Shown here piece by piece: positions 36,590-46,022 of a stretch of 64,000 nt of DNA. Position 1 is the first letter of the stretch. Each line of letters starts with the position of its first letter. The translations under genes and the position numbers were made by a program. Source of the stretch: Bifidobacterium tsurumiense. Lineage in GTDB: Bacteria; Actinomycetota; Actinomycetes; Actinomycetales; Bifidobacteriaceae. The notes beneath the pieces are model-generated. The model worked only from the letters and a program-made list of their open reading frames with translations. It was not told the origin of the DNA and searched no databases. Location: assembly GCF_000741765.1 (NCBI RefSeq), contig NZ_JGZU01000002.1, forward strand, positions 1 through 64,000, given 5' to 3'.

Positions 36590-37055
36590 ATTGCCAGAGT
36601 TATAAGCTCTGGCCTTCGTTGAGGATGGGCGCTCAAAGCCCTCGACGAGGAGCAATGCGAGATTGCCAGAGTTATAAGCTCTGGCCTTCGTTGAGGAGTG
36701 ATCGCGTCACCTGCGTGTTCCTGCCGGTCACATTGCCAGAGTTATAAGCTCTGGCCTTCGTTGAGGACTCTGCCTGACTGGATTGCCTTCGCGTTCATGC
36801 CGTGGATTGCCAGAGTTATAAGCTCTGGCCTTCGTTGAGGAACGGCCCACTGGCCGGTGAACCGGTCGAATGCGGGGATTGCCAGAGTTATAAGCTCTGG
36901 CCTTCATTGAGGACCAACGAATACGGAGCAACACGAAAGGACATGACCATTGCCAGAGTTATAGGCTCTGGCCTTCATTGAGGAAACCGATTCGGACGCG
37001 ATGACGGACCGGTCGGAGTATTGCCAGAGCTAAGTGCTCTGGCCTTCATTGAGGA
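36590..37055 (+). CRISPR. CRISPR array, 7 repeats of 36 nt and 6 spacers
   Basis: Repeats start at 36590, 36662, 36732, 36806, 36878, 36949 and 37020, each 36 nt. They begin ATTGCCAGAG and end CTTCGTTGAGGA. Spacers are 36, 34, 38, 36, 35 and 35 nt. Repeats 1-4 are identical; 5-7 have CTTCATTG, repeat 6 also TATAGGC, and repeat 7 a changed centre. GCCAGAG and CTCTGGC form a 7-bp stem in every repeat, and repeat 7 extends it to 8 bp. No spacer has a long match inside this window. The short array is consistent with low recent acquisition. Confidence 0.96.
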
Positions 37056-37220
37056 GCGTTGAACGTCAATTGTCTTGATCCCATTTGGAAAATCTCCTGC
37101 ATCGTGAACCAGCGATTGAGACGCAATTTAACTCAAAAATCGTTCATTCATGGCAGGATATAATCCATGCTTAGCATTCGCTGGTTTGCGGAATCGGCCA
37201 CGTCGTTCCCACCTCGCCAC

Positions 37221-37229
37221 TGCTATAGT
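37221..37229 (+). promoter_or_regulatory. Extended -10 promoter, probable leaderless transcript
   Basis: TGCTATAGT is an extended -10 (TG-n-TATAGT) whose start point would fall at about 37236-37238, on the ATG of the acetyltransferase at 37238. No ribosome binding site precedes that ATG. A second -10 TATAAT lies at 37159-37164. Confidence 0.45.
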
Positions 37230-37237
37230 CAAAGACC

Positions 37238-37846
37238 ATGAAGCTCCTGCACACCGAAAGACTGACGCTCAGGCCGTGGCGCGAGGATGATGCGCCGACC
37301 TTGTTCGCTTTGGGGTCTGAGCCGAGCATTGGTCTCAATGCAGGGTGGTCTCCTATTCGGGATATTGAAAATGCTCGGGATGTCATTGAATCGGTATTGA
37401 GCAATGACTTCACATATGCAATGACCCTTCGTGAATCAGATGAACTTGTCGGGTGCATTGCGCTGAAACCAGTAGCCGAATCGGTGCTCTCTCTCGTCCA
37501 TAAAGGTCAGATTGCGGGATTGGAAACCGATGAGTTGGACAACTTAGATCAAACCAGAGAAATCGGCTACTGGCTCGGTGTGCCGTATCAAGGACGAGGT
37601 TTGATGCAAGAGGCTGCCGAAGCGATACTGCGCTATGCGTTCGAGGGCCTCTCCGCGCCGGGCGTATGGGCACTCCATGAGGCTAGCAATCGCAAGTCGG
37701 AACGTGTTATGGAAAAGCTTGGCATGGATGGTGTCGGCATGCTCAGTCATGTGCATATGAGCCTGTTGCCAGGTGAAGTATTTTGGGATGAACATGTGCA
37801 TTTCATCGGTCGCAGCCGGTGGATGAAAAACAATCGAATTTCGTAA
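37238..37846 (+). CDS. GNAT acetyltransferase, RimJ/RimL type
   Basis: A 202-residue N-acetyltransferase. The start LLHTERLTLRPWREDDAPTL is the standard opening of RimJ/RimL-like enzymes that modify protein N-termini or small molecules. Motif A is EIGYWLGVPYQGRGLMQEAA (about 108-127), and HEASNRKSERVMEKLGM carries motif B. It follows the CRISPR array on the same strand but is a separate unit. Target unknown. Confidence 0.85.
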   Translation: MKLLHTERLTLRPWREDDAPTLFALGSEPSIGLNAGWSPIRDIENARDVIESVLSNDFTYAMTLRESDELVGCIALKPVAESVLSLVHKGQIAGLETDELDNLDQTREIGYWLGVPYQGRGLMQEAAEAILRYAFEGLSAPGVWALHEASNRKSERVMEKLGMDGVGMLSHVHMSLLPGEVFWDEHVHFIGRSRWMKNNRIS

Positions 37847-38171
37847 TACTGCATTAGTAATCATTCGCAATCTGCTGCGCCTATTTCATATTCGCGCCCG
37901 CTTATTGGACATTTCGGTTGCAGATATTGAGCATTCGATACGATGAATAAGTTCCCAATCAATTCCGACCATGCGAGGCTATGCCATATTTCCCTTTTCG
38001 CATGCTGAGTTTGTATATCTCCCGATTCATAAATCGGAGATGCGATTCTATGAGCAGCGCGATCCAAGGCAGGCAATATGTCCAATCCGCCTCGCGTCGT
38101 TGAGAGCAGGATCTGGAAATGGAATCAACCGAAACGAAGCGCTGATTGCGTTGGAAAGGCGTGGTGCCGCC

Positions 38172-39083
38172 ATGGCGGGGTTTTCGCTGGTCACATTACT
38201 GCTGGTGTTGCTTGCAGGCATTGCGGCAGGATTTGTCGGGTATGCGGTTGGCGCCACTTCCTTGGTTTCATATCCTGCATTATTGGCGTTGGGCATTCCA
38301 CCGGTTGTCGCTAATGCATCCAATACCGTTGGCGTTATCGGCACTGGATTCGGTGGTGTTTTAGGTGCGCGCAAGGAGCTGCAGGGGCAGCGCACCCGCG
38401 TTATTGTCTATACGCTTATGGGAGCTGTTGGCGGCGTCATCGGCGCTTATCTTTTGTTAAGTTTGGATCCCAAGATATTCGAGTTTGCCGTTCCGCCGTT
38501 AATCCTGTTTAGCACTGCTTTGATTGCTTTCAATCCAAAAGGGAAGGCGCAAACAAAACAAGCGATTGCAGAAGTCGAAGAACAATTAAGCGAATCCCCG
38601 GAACGTCACGGCGACTCCAACTCTGCGGATTCCACGGCCCAGCCAACGATCGCGAGAAACAGTGAGGAAGAACCGAAAACTGGGCTCGCCAATGAGGAAG
38701 AAACAGTACGTCCAATGTCCAAGGATCCATGGTGGGTATGGATTGGTACGGCATTTGTGGCGGTATACAGCGGATATTTCGGAGCCGGCGCTGGAACTGT
38801 TGCCCTTGCAGTATTGGATGCAGGCAAAGTCGGCTCATTCCACCGTGTCAATGCATTGAAAACCTTCGTTGGTTTCGGTGCCAATATCACGGCTTCAATA
38901 TTCTTCGTAATCCGTGGGGTGGTTGACTGGCCTGCGGCTATCGCAATGGGCATTGGTTGCTTTATTGGAGGATATATCGCGCCTCCAATCACACGAGGCA
39001 TACCTGCGCATTTGATGCGTTGGTCTGCCGTTATCGCAGGCATTGCTTTGGCTTTGAATCTCGCATCCAAGACATATTTCTAG
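38172..39083 (+). CDS. Sulfite exporter TauE/SafE family permease
   Basis: A 303-residue membrane protein with about eight membrane segments arranged as two similar halves (first from about 5 to 120, second from about 190 to 300), split by a charged loop of about 70 residues that is rich in Glu, Asn and Ser. GYAVGATSLVSYPALLALG and YSGYFGAGAGTVALAVLDAG are the paired family motifs. It may export sulfite or organosulfonates or take up anions; substrate unknown. I chose MAGFSL because it directly precedes the first helix; longer frames upstream look non-coding. The ribosome site is distant. Confidence 0.85.
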   Translation: MAGFSLVTLLLVLLAGIAAGFVGYAVGATSLVSYPALLALGIPPVVANASNTVGVIGTGFGGVLGARKELQGQRTRVIVYTLMGAVGGVIGAYLLLSLDPKIFEFAVPPLILFSTALIAFNPKGKAQTKQAIAEVEEQLSESPERHGDSNSADSTAQPTIARNSEEEPKTGLANEEETVRPMSKDPWWVWIGTAFVAVYSGYFGAGAGTVALAVLDAGKVGSFHRVNALKTFVGFGANITASIFFVIRGVVDWPAAIAMGIGCFIGGYIAPPITRGIPAHLMRWSAVIAGIALALNLASKTYF

Positions 39084-39302
39084 ATATCGACCGATATCTC
39101 TTTCTTTTCATGCCATGTGATGTGATGGTTACACTGCTTGCCGGGCTCGAGCTGTGAAGGTCGCATCGAGTTATTGGTGGCAAGGCTGTAACGTTGTGGC
39201 GCTTGGAGATTGCGGTGCCATAGCATACGTGCCTCAAATATGACCACGACATGATACCAGAGATCAAAATACCGCGGTCGTGTTAGCATGAATTGTTTGT
39301 CC

Positions 39303-39331
39303 GAGGTCGCGTCAAGAGTCGACCTCTTTTT
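39303..39331 (+). terminator. Terminator-like hairpin in the 5' leader of the helicase gene
   Basis: GAGGTCG (39303-39309) and CGACCTC (39320-39326) form a stem followed by TTTTTG, only 15 nt before the GTG start at 39346. It has the form of an intrinsic terminator, placed where an attenuator would be. Confidence 0.5.
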
Positions 39332-39345
39332 GTTGAAAGGCTATT

Positions 39346-41121
39346 GTGCCGAAATCCAATCTTGATGTTGATAAGACCTCCGATGCCCGCAGTGAGCATG
39401 CAGAAGGCATTACTTTCGCCGAATTAGGCGTACCTGCACCGCTTGTGCGCGTGCTCGCAGCGGATGATAAGACCACTGCTTTCCCGATTCAGGCAGATAC
39501 TTTGGGAGATTCTCTCGCTGGACGCGATATTCTCGGCCGTGGCCGTACCGGTTCCGGCAAAACCTTGGCGTTCTCGATTCCGATGGTTGCTCGTCTCAGT
39601 GAGGAAAGCACCACTGAAATCGCCATGCGTGATTTCGAAAAAGCCAAGCGTGGCAGGAATAAGAATGTGCGTGGACAGGTTGCCATGCCGCATCCTCGCG
39701 CCCTTGTTCTGGCGCCAACGCGAGAACTTGTGAATCAGATCGATGAGGTCATTCGTCCGTTGGCGCAAGCCTATGGCATGACTACTTCCACTATTTACGG
39801 TGGCGTGAAGCAAAATCGCCAGGTTGCCGAGCTTCGTGCTGGTGCAGATATCGTGGTGGCTTGCCCTGGCCGATTGGAAGATTTGCTGCGTCAGCGTTTG
39901 CTTTCACTTGAATCAGTTCAGGTGACTGTGCTGGATGAGGCAGACGAAATGGCGGATATGGGATTCTTGCCAGCCGTGACCAGACTTTTGGAACAAGTGG
40001 ATCCAAACGGTCAGAGCATGTTGTTCTCGGCTACGCTCGATCACGGAGTCGATAAGGTAGTAGCCCGCTTCCTCAAGGATGCCAAGGTCCATGCCGTTGA
40101 TTCCGCCGACGCTCAAGTGGATACCATGACTCATCATGTATTCGCCGTCTCGCAAGGCAATAAGCATGAAGTCATCCGTGAGCTGGCGTCGGGAATGGGC
40201 AAGCGTATTCTCTTTACGCGCACCAAATTCCAAGCTAAGAAGATGGCCAAGAAATTGGTTCAGCAGGGCATTCCTGCCGTTGATTTGCAGGGGAACCTCA
40301 ATCAGAACCAGCGTGATCGCAATCTCGCGGCCTTCTCCTCAGGAGAAGTGCGCGTAATGGTAGCAACTGATGTGGCCGCACGTGGCATTGACGTGAGCGA
40401 TGTGACTTTGGTCGTGCAGACCGAACCGCCAGAGGATCCGAAGTCCTTCCTGCACCGTTCGGGGCGCACGGCACGTGCGGGCGAATCTGGAGACGTGGTC
40501 ACTCTGGTACTGCCACAGCAACAGCGCGAAGCACGCTCGATGATGCGTCGTGCAGGTATTCGCGTCAAAACTCAGGAAGTGAACCCTGGCGATGAAATTC
40601 TCGAAGAGCTGGTCGGCGAACATGCTCCTCTGGTTGAAGGTTGGACGCTTACTGTGCCAACCGTTGCCAAGAATTCCGGTCGTTCAGGTCGGTCTGGACG
40701 TCGTCGTGGTGATCGTCGATCTGATCGACGAGGCAATGCTGATTCTGAGTCGATGAAGCGTTCTGGTGGCAGGGGTCGCCGCCGCGGTGAGCGGGATGCG
40801 CGAGAGAATCGACAAGAGATATTCGAGACGGAAAACGGACGCAGAAGTCGCGGTTCTGAGCGCTCTCGAGAGCGTTTTGATCGCTATGAGCGTTCAGGCA
40901 GGGAACAGCGTCAAGAGCGCGCAACTTCTTCGCGCAATCGTCATCGCGATCATGACACGTCTCAATTCGAATCAGGCTTCGGAGGCCGCGGTAAATCGCG
41001 TAAAACACGCGACGATCAGGCACGCACTCGTAGGAACCATGCAGGATCTTCCCGCAAGGCTTCGGGCTTCCGCCATTCGAGGAGCAAGAAGAAGTCCGCT
41101 CCTTTCCGTCGCGCCGCATAA
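39346..41121 (+). CDS. DEAD-box ATP-dependent RNA helicase
   Basis: A 591-residue helicase that remodels RNA, for example in ribosome assembly or cold adaptation. Motifs: Q motif TFAELGVPAPLVRVL...AFPIQ, Walker A GRTGSGKT (about 64-71), PTRELVNQ, DEAD as VLDEADEMADMGF (about 195), SAT as FSATLD, and ARGIDVSDV plus HRSGRTARAGESG. The last 160 residues are a basic Arg/Gly/Ser/Asp-rich tail for RNA binding, as in DeaD/RhlE-type proteins. GTG start with GAAAGG upstream. A terminator-like hairpin lies in the leader. Confidence 0.92.
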   Translation: MPKSNLDVDKTSDARSEHAEGITFAELGVPAPLVRVLAADDKTTAFPIQADTLGDSLAGRDILGRGRTGSGKTLAFSIPMVARLSEESTTEIAMRDFEKAKRGRNKNVRGQVAMPHPRALVLAPTRELVNQIDEVIRPLAQAYGMTTSTIYGGVKQNRQVAELRAGADIVVACPGRLEDLLRQRLLSLESVQVTVLDEADEMADMGFLPAVTRLLEQVDPNGQSMLFSATLDHGVDKVVARFLKDAKVHAVDSADAQVDTMTHHVFAVSQGNKHEVIRELASGMGKRILFTRTKFQAKKMAKKLVQQGIPAVDLQGNLNQNQRDRNLAAFSSGEVRVMVATDVAARGIDVSDVTLVVQTEPPEDPKSFLHRSGRTARAGESGDVVTLVLPQQQREARSMMRRAGIRVKTQEVNPGDEILEELVGEHAPLVEGWTLTVPTVAKNSGRSGRSGRRRGDRRSDRRGNADSESMKRSGGRGRRRGERDARENRQEIFETENGRRSRGSERSRERFDRYERSGREQRQERATSSRNRHRDHDTSQFESGFGGRGKSRKTRDDQARTRRNHAGSSRKASGFRHSRSKKKSAPFRRAA

Positions 41122-41201
41122 CAGGCAAGATGTGAGAATGCTGCTCGCATGCTCCTAAGCGGATCCGTTCGCAGTAGTGCAATAGCACCTGAGTAAACAT
41201 G

Positions 41202-41229
41202 GCGCCATCCTTCCATAGGGTGGCGCTTT
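41202..41229 (+). terminator. Terminator after helicase gene
   Basis: GCGCCATCCT (41202-41211) and AGGGTGGCGC (41217-41226) pair with one G-U, followed by TTTG. Confidence 0.65.
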
Positions 41230-41340
41230 GTGTTACTACGAATCAGTCACTATTCATCGTCATCCGGCACAATCACGCCGACAGCGCTACGCATACAAGC
41301 AATGTAGAGTGTGAGGTGGGTCATTGAGGAAGGCTAGTGC

Positions 41341-44300
41341 ATGACACAGGATTGGCATCAGCAAGTGTATGGAGCAAGAACCGGAGGTCAGGCCGGTAAC
41401 GTGCATGATGGTGATGGCGCGAACAGAAGTCGTAGGAATATGCACAACCGTGGGGTGTTCGGTCACGTCGATGAATATGAAATCGACGACTATGAATATG
41501 ACGACGATGACTATTCGACCAGTTATGGCCGATCGGGAACGGTGCCTGAAAGCGAATTGCAATATCGTGGCGGATCATCGTTTTTCCGTTCTCAAGAAGT
41601 GCTTGATAGCGGACGCATGTATGAGATGCAAGGGCACTACGATAAGGGTGTCGTATTCTTGGATGCCCGATGCTCTGCCATGTTTGCCGATACGGACGAT
41701 TATGAGATAGCTGCTGAGATTGATCCCGATCAAGGGGAATTGATCTCTTCGCATTGCATATGTCCGGCATACGGCAGGTTCAATAAGATATGCAAGCATA
41801 TTATCGCTTTGGTAATCCGATATAACGAAGATCCGAGCATGTGGATGAACCATGCGGGTCATTCCGAAAGCTCAGCCGGATCCGGTCTGCCAGATGGCAC
41901 GATGGTGGTGCATACTTCCCAGGCGTTACGCAATCTGATTCGTGATCGACGCAATAAACGTCGCCGTGATGGCGAAGCAAAACAGGTCGCATTGCTCAAG
42001 GAAGTGAATGAACTTCGCGGGTCTGGAGCATTGAAAACTTCGCCTACTGAACGATTAATGCCTGTAGGTAGCGTCACATTCCGTCCTCATATCGAAAGAG
42101 TTGGTGACGGCTGGCTGGTGCGCCTGCGGATTGTGGTTCCTGCGCGTGGTATTTCATATGTGGTGAAAAATCTTCTTGATCTGTTTGAAGCCATTCACAG
42201 GGAAGAGTATGTGGTGTACGGAACTCGTCTTGCCTTCGTTCATCGGGCGGAGAGTTTTGATGAACGAGCACGAGTCATACTTGATGTGTTCGAAGGCGCG
42301 GCTTTCTGGCAAAATGGTGTGACACCATGGGCGCGCCAGTATCATTCCAGAAAAGCATCAGGCGCGAGTGAGGTGGTGCTTTCGGATGCGGAAATGGCTG
42401 AGTTGCTGGATGCATTCGTTGATGCTGATGTGACTCTTGATTACACTCCTGCAGCCCGGTATTTTGAACCACCTGCACCGGTTTCGGTAGTTGACGGCGA
42501 TCCGGATGTGGGATTGTCGATTATTCCGGTAGGCTCAGACGGTGTCTCGTTGCAGGATAAAGAAGTGGATGAGGCAGTAGGGCATGCAACGAATGGTGAT
42601 GAGGGTGAAATCTCTCGTTCTCAACTGGTTTCACCCGCGCGAAGTGATAGCAATGAACAATCTGATGCTGTTCAAGTGCAAAGCCCGCGGTCTTCTGAAA
42701 CGGATGCTCAAAAGACGGAAAACGACCACAATAATACCAATGGAACCAAGGACGTGCATTCGCCCGAAATCGCGGGATATCGTATCCATCACGAATGGTA
42801 TGTGGAACAGTTCATTCAAGGAAGGCGGCATGCTTTTGTCATCGTTCGCAGTATGCCTGGCACAGGAGCGGATGGCAATCTCGGTGTAGACAGGCTCGAC
42901 GCAACACGACTTCCATCTGAGGTCGCACGCACCACCCGACGTTTTCGGGGTGGGCAGGTTGCCGTTATACATCGTTGTTCAAAACAGTTCCTTGACCAGA
43001 AACCCTTGCTGGAAGTGCTGTGTTCTGACGATGATCAGGATTTGATGCTCTCTGCGGCGGATGCTCGTTCATTCGCCAAAGAGATTCTTCCTGCCTTGAT
43101 TTCGACAGGGCAGCAGGGGAGTGGAGATGTGCGGCATGGCTCAGGTCATGGGATAACTGCTCATGTGCCGAGGTCTCTTAATGCGCTGTATGCGCCGACC
43201 TGTGAGTTGCTGTTTTATATGGACCGCGATCGGCGCGGAGTGATATGCGATGTTCAGGCACATTATGGCGATGAGCAATTCCATGTTTTCGATGGCATCA
43301 GCGGATACGAGGATGTTGCGCGAGATAGGGATGCCGAACGCCTTGCGGTTGAAGCAGTGCTGCATTATTTCCCCCGACCTCAGGATTCTGTGGCCATTAT
43401 CAAAGAATCCGACGAAGAGGCAATATATCGGTTGCTCACCGAAGGGCTGAATGTGTTTCGCGGAGTCGGTCAGATCATGGCTACGCAAGCCTTTGACGGA
43501 CTCAGCATTCGTACGCATACAGCGATTATGCCAGGATTGTCGGTGAAATCAGGGCTTGTGGAAATATCTCCGATCGCTGACGAGATCAGCCCTGAAGAAG
43601 TTCCGGCATTGTTGGCAAGTTATCGCAGACGCCGCAAATTCCATCGCCTCCGTAATGGCGCTTTTGTTGATGTGGGTTCGATGGATGTCAGCAAGCTCGA
43701 AGATCTCGGGCGCGATATGGGATTTGCCAGTCGCCAGCTTGAGTCCGGTCCTGTGCAGGTACCGGAATACAGTGCGTATTATTTGGACAATCAAGTGGAT
43801 GATGAGGCTAAGAGCCGAGGATTCACAGCTTTGATGAACGACTTGGGCATGATTGATACGAATGCGTACACAGTGCCAAGTAGTCTCAAGTCCGTCCTTC
43901 GCCCATACCAACAGGAGGGCTTCCGTTGGTTGAATGCGGTTTGTGACCGTGGGTTTGGCGGAATACTTGCCGATGAGATGGGCTTGGGAAAGACTGTGCA
44001 ACTACTGTCCATGTTGCTTTTCCGCAAGGCTGAGTCGCGTTCGGTGGGTCCTTCGATAATCGTATGCCCGACTTCGCTGGTGTATAACTGGGCGGCAGAA
44101 TGCCATAAATTCGCTCCGGAACTCAAGGCGGTGGTGGTCGCCGGGAGCAAGGCACAGCGGCGTAACCTGGTGCAGGAAATCCGGTTTGGAGTTGCAGAAC
44201 GACACGAGAATCCTGATACTGCGGAAGCTGAGGCGTCCCCTGGCAACTGGCAGGGAGCTGATGATACCGAAATCGCAGAAAGCGGCAGGCAAGCCGATAT

Positions 44301-45459
44301 CGTCATTACTTCATATGACCTGCTTCGTCGTGATGTGGCGGAATATCAAGGAATTGAATGGTTCAGCGTGGTATTGGACGAGGCACAGTACGTCAAGAAT
44401 CACGCCACTCAATCAGCCAAGGCTGTGCGAGCATTGCAAGGGTTGCATCGTTTTGCACTGACGGGAACGCCCATCGAGAATCGTTTGGCAGAGTTATGGA
44501 GCATATTTGATTTCCTCATGCCTGGGTTACTCGGCTCGTATGCACATTTCCGAGAAGTGTTTGAAATGCCGGTGCTGAGCGGTGACGAAAGCGCCCAACG
44601 AAGGTTGCAGGCATTGGTAGGACCATTCATACTTCGCAGGACCAAGGCCGAAGTGCTTCATGATCTTCCAGACAAGATCGAGAATGTCATCACAGTGCAG
44701 CTAGAGGGTGCGCAGCGACGTCTGTATGCCGCATTGGAGCAGCGCTTGCGAGCAACGTTGAATAAGCAGAAAGACATCGAATTCGAGACTGGGAAGATTC
44801 AGGTACTGGCTCAACTCACACGTTTGCGCCAAGTGTGTTGCGATCCTCGATTGTATTACGAAAGCGCAAACGTGGAATCGCAAACCGGCAAAGAACTTGA
44901 AAAAGTCCCCAAAAACAACATCCAGAAGGCAGCAAACAATTCTGCAAAATTGGATGCCATCGAGGAATTGGTGACCTCCTGCATCGATTCAGGCCAGAAA
45001 ATGTTGATATTCTCGCAGTTCACCAGTTATTTGGATTGCATTGGCGAACGATTGAGGGATATGGGAATTGCCTATGATCTCATAACGGGAGCCACTCCTA
45101 AGCGCAAGAGATTCGAATTGGTGGAAGAGTTCAATCAGGATGACACTTCGGTATTCCTCATTTCGTTGAAGGCCGGGAATACGGGCTTGAATCTGACAGG
45201 TGCGAGCGTGGTGATTCACGCCGACCCATGGTGGAATGCCGCCGCTCAACATCAGGCAAGTGATCGTGCCCACCGAATTGGGCAAACGCGTGATGTCCAT
45301 GTGTATCAGATCGTGGCCAAGGATACGATCGAGGAGCGCATTGTCGCTTTGCAGCAGGCCAAATCTGATTTGGCGGATAAATTCGTCGGTGCTGCATCAA
45401 CCTCAGGTTCGTCAATTGCTTCTTTGTCTCGCGAAGATCTCTTGGAACTCTTGTCGTGA
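41341..45459 (+). CDS. SNF2-family helicase with SWIM zinc finger
   Basis: A 1372-residue DNA translocase. A Tyr/Asp/Glu-rich start is followed by a SWIM zinc finger SHCICPAYGRFNKICKHI (about 138-155, CxC...CxH), a long central region of unknown fold, and the SNF2 ATPase from about 850: LADEMGLGKTVQLL (about 877), DEAQYVKN, LTGTPIENRLAELWSIF, then helicase C with LISLKAGNTGLNLTGA and QASDRAHRIGQ. SWIM-SNF2 proteins of this size are common in Actinobacteria and are linked to DNA repair or transcription. Intact. Monocistronic. Confidence 0.92.
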   Translation: MTQDWHQQVYGARTGGQAGNVHDGDGANRSRRNMHNRGVFGHVDEYEIDDYEYDDDDYSTSYGRSGTVPESELQYRGGSSFFRSQEVLDSGRMYEMQGHYDKGVVFLDARCSAMFADTDDYEIAAEIDPDQGELISSHCICPAYGRFNKICKHIIALVIRYNEDPSMWMNHAGHSESSAGSGLPDGTMVVHTSQALRNLIRDRRNKRRRDGEAKQVALLKEVNELRGSGALKTSPTERLMPVGSVTFRPHIERVGDGWLVRLRIVVPARGISYVVKNLLDLFEAIHREEYVVYGTRLAFVHRAESFDERARVILDVFEGAAFWQNGVTPWARQYHSRKASGASEVVLSDAEMAELLDAFVDADVTLDYTPAARYFEPPAPVSVVDGDPDVGLSIIPVGSDGVSLQDKEVDEAVGHATNGDEGEISRSQLVSPARSDSNEQSDAVQVQSPRSSETDAQKTENDHNNTNGTKDVHSPEIAGYRIHHEWYVEQFIQGRRHAFVIVRSMPGTGADGNLGVDRLDATRLPSEVARTTRRFRGGQVAVIHRCSKQFLDQKPLLEVLCSDDDQDLMLSAADARSFAKEILPALISTGQQGSGDVRHGSGHGITAHVPRSLNALYAPTCELLFYMDRDRRGVICDVQAHYGDEQFHVFDGISGYEDVARDRDAERLAVEAVLHYFPRPQDSVAIIKESDEEAIYRLLTEGLNVFRGVGQIMATQAFDGLSIRTHTAIMPGLSVKSGLVEISPIADEISPEEVPALLASYRRRRKFHRLRNGAFVDVGSMDVSKLEDLGRDMGFASRQLESGPVQVPEYSAYYLDNQVDDEAKSRGFTALMNDLGMIDTNAYTVPSSLKSVLRPYQQEGFRWLNAVCDRGFGGILADEMGLGKTVQLLSMLLFRKAESRSVGPSIIVCPTSLVYNWAAECHKFAPELKAVVVAGSKAQRRNLVQEIRFGVAERHENPDTAEAEASPGNWQGADDTEIAESGRQADIVITSYDLLRRDVAEYQGIEWFSVVLDEAQYVKNHATQSAKAVRALQGLHRFALTGTPIENRLAELWSIFDFLMPGLLGSYAHFREVFEMPVLSGDESAQRRLQALVGPFILRRTKAEVLHDLPDKIENVITVQLEGAQRRLYAALEQRLRATLNKQKDIEFETGKIQVLAQLTRLRQVCCDPRLYYESANVESQTGKELEKVPKNNIQKAANNSAKLDAIEELVTSCIDSGQKMLIFSQFTSYLDCIGERLRDMGIAYDLITGATPKRKRFELVEEFNQDDTSVFLISLKAGNTGLNLTGASVVIHADPWWNAAAQHQASDRAHRIGQTRDVHVYQIVAKDTIEERIVALQQAKSDLADKFVGAASTSGSSIASLSREDLLELLS

Positions 45460-46022
45460 TACATGCCGCGGCTCGTGGCAGCTTGAGTAATTGAATGGGT
45501 GGGTGTTGTGTGCTATTTGATTTGGCAGTGAAGTGACACAAGTAGCGTTATAGGAGGTGCGTTGCGTTCAGCCGGGACTCAATAGTGTCTACAAACTCAA
45601 TACACGTAGTTGGTGGCGTGTGTCAGCTGCCATAGAGTGGGAGATGGGCCAGCTGATTTGATGGTTGCGTAGATATCCATGAATAGAAGAGTGAATAAAC
45701 TTGCGGCCCAAGATAGCGAAGTCTTGCTGTGAATGCTGGAATACGGGAGACTTCCTCGTGAATCAAGCTTGATGAACAACGGGCGTTGTGCATGGGAAGC
45801 CCCCTTCGGAGACTCGCGGATAAAACTCGATTTGACAGGAGTCTGACTATTTCATATATTTGTTGAAAAGGTTTTCAAGGAATTCAGAGTTGTATATATC
45901 AATTTGAAAACCTTTTCATAACGCCAGTGTACGTGCTCAAAAGAATCGGGCGCTGGCGAAATACCTGGATGTATTTCCAGGGAACTTTACGGTCAATGAC
46001 GACTTAGAAAGGTTAGGATCCG
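45460..46022. other. Intergenic region with sugar operon control
   Basis: No gene that I can support. The left 380 nt show nothing. The right part holds two LacI-type operators and the promoter of the sugar operon. Confidence 0.5.
45863..45919. promoter_or_regulatory. Two LacI-type operators in front of the sugar operon
   Basis: TTGAAAA-GG-TTTTCAA (45863-45878) is a perfect inverted repeat with a GG centre. TTGAAAA-CC-TTTTCAT (45904-45919) is nearly the same with a CC centre. Their centres lie 41 bp apart, about four helical turns. A TATATA -10-like hexamer (45893-45898) lies between them. Repression with looping by the LacI protein at 52836 is the likely control. Confidence 0.65.

Noticed and set aside
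36385..36934. Open frames across the CRISPR leader and array
   Set aside because: They include repeats and spacers and are chance readings of a repeated sequence.
45597..45779. 60-codon minus-strand frame with a hydrophobic stretch in front of the sugar operon
   Set aside because: No ribosome site, no recognisable family, and no neighbour on that strand.
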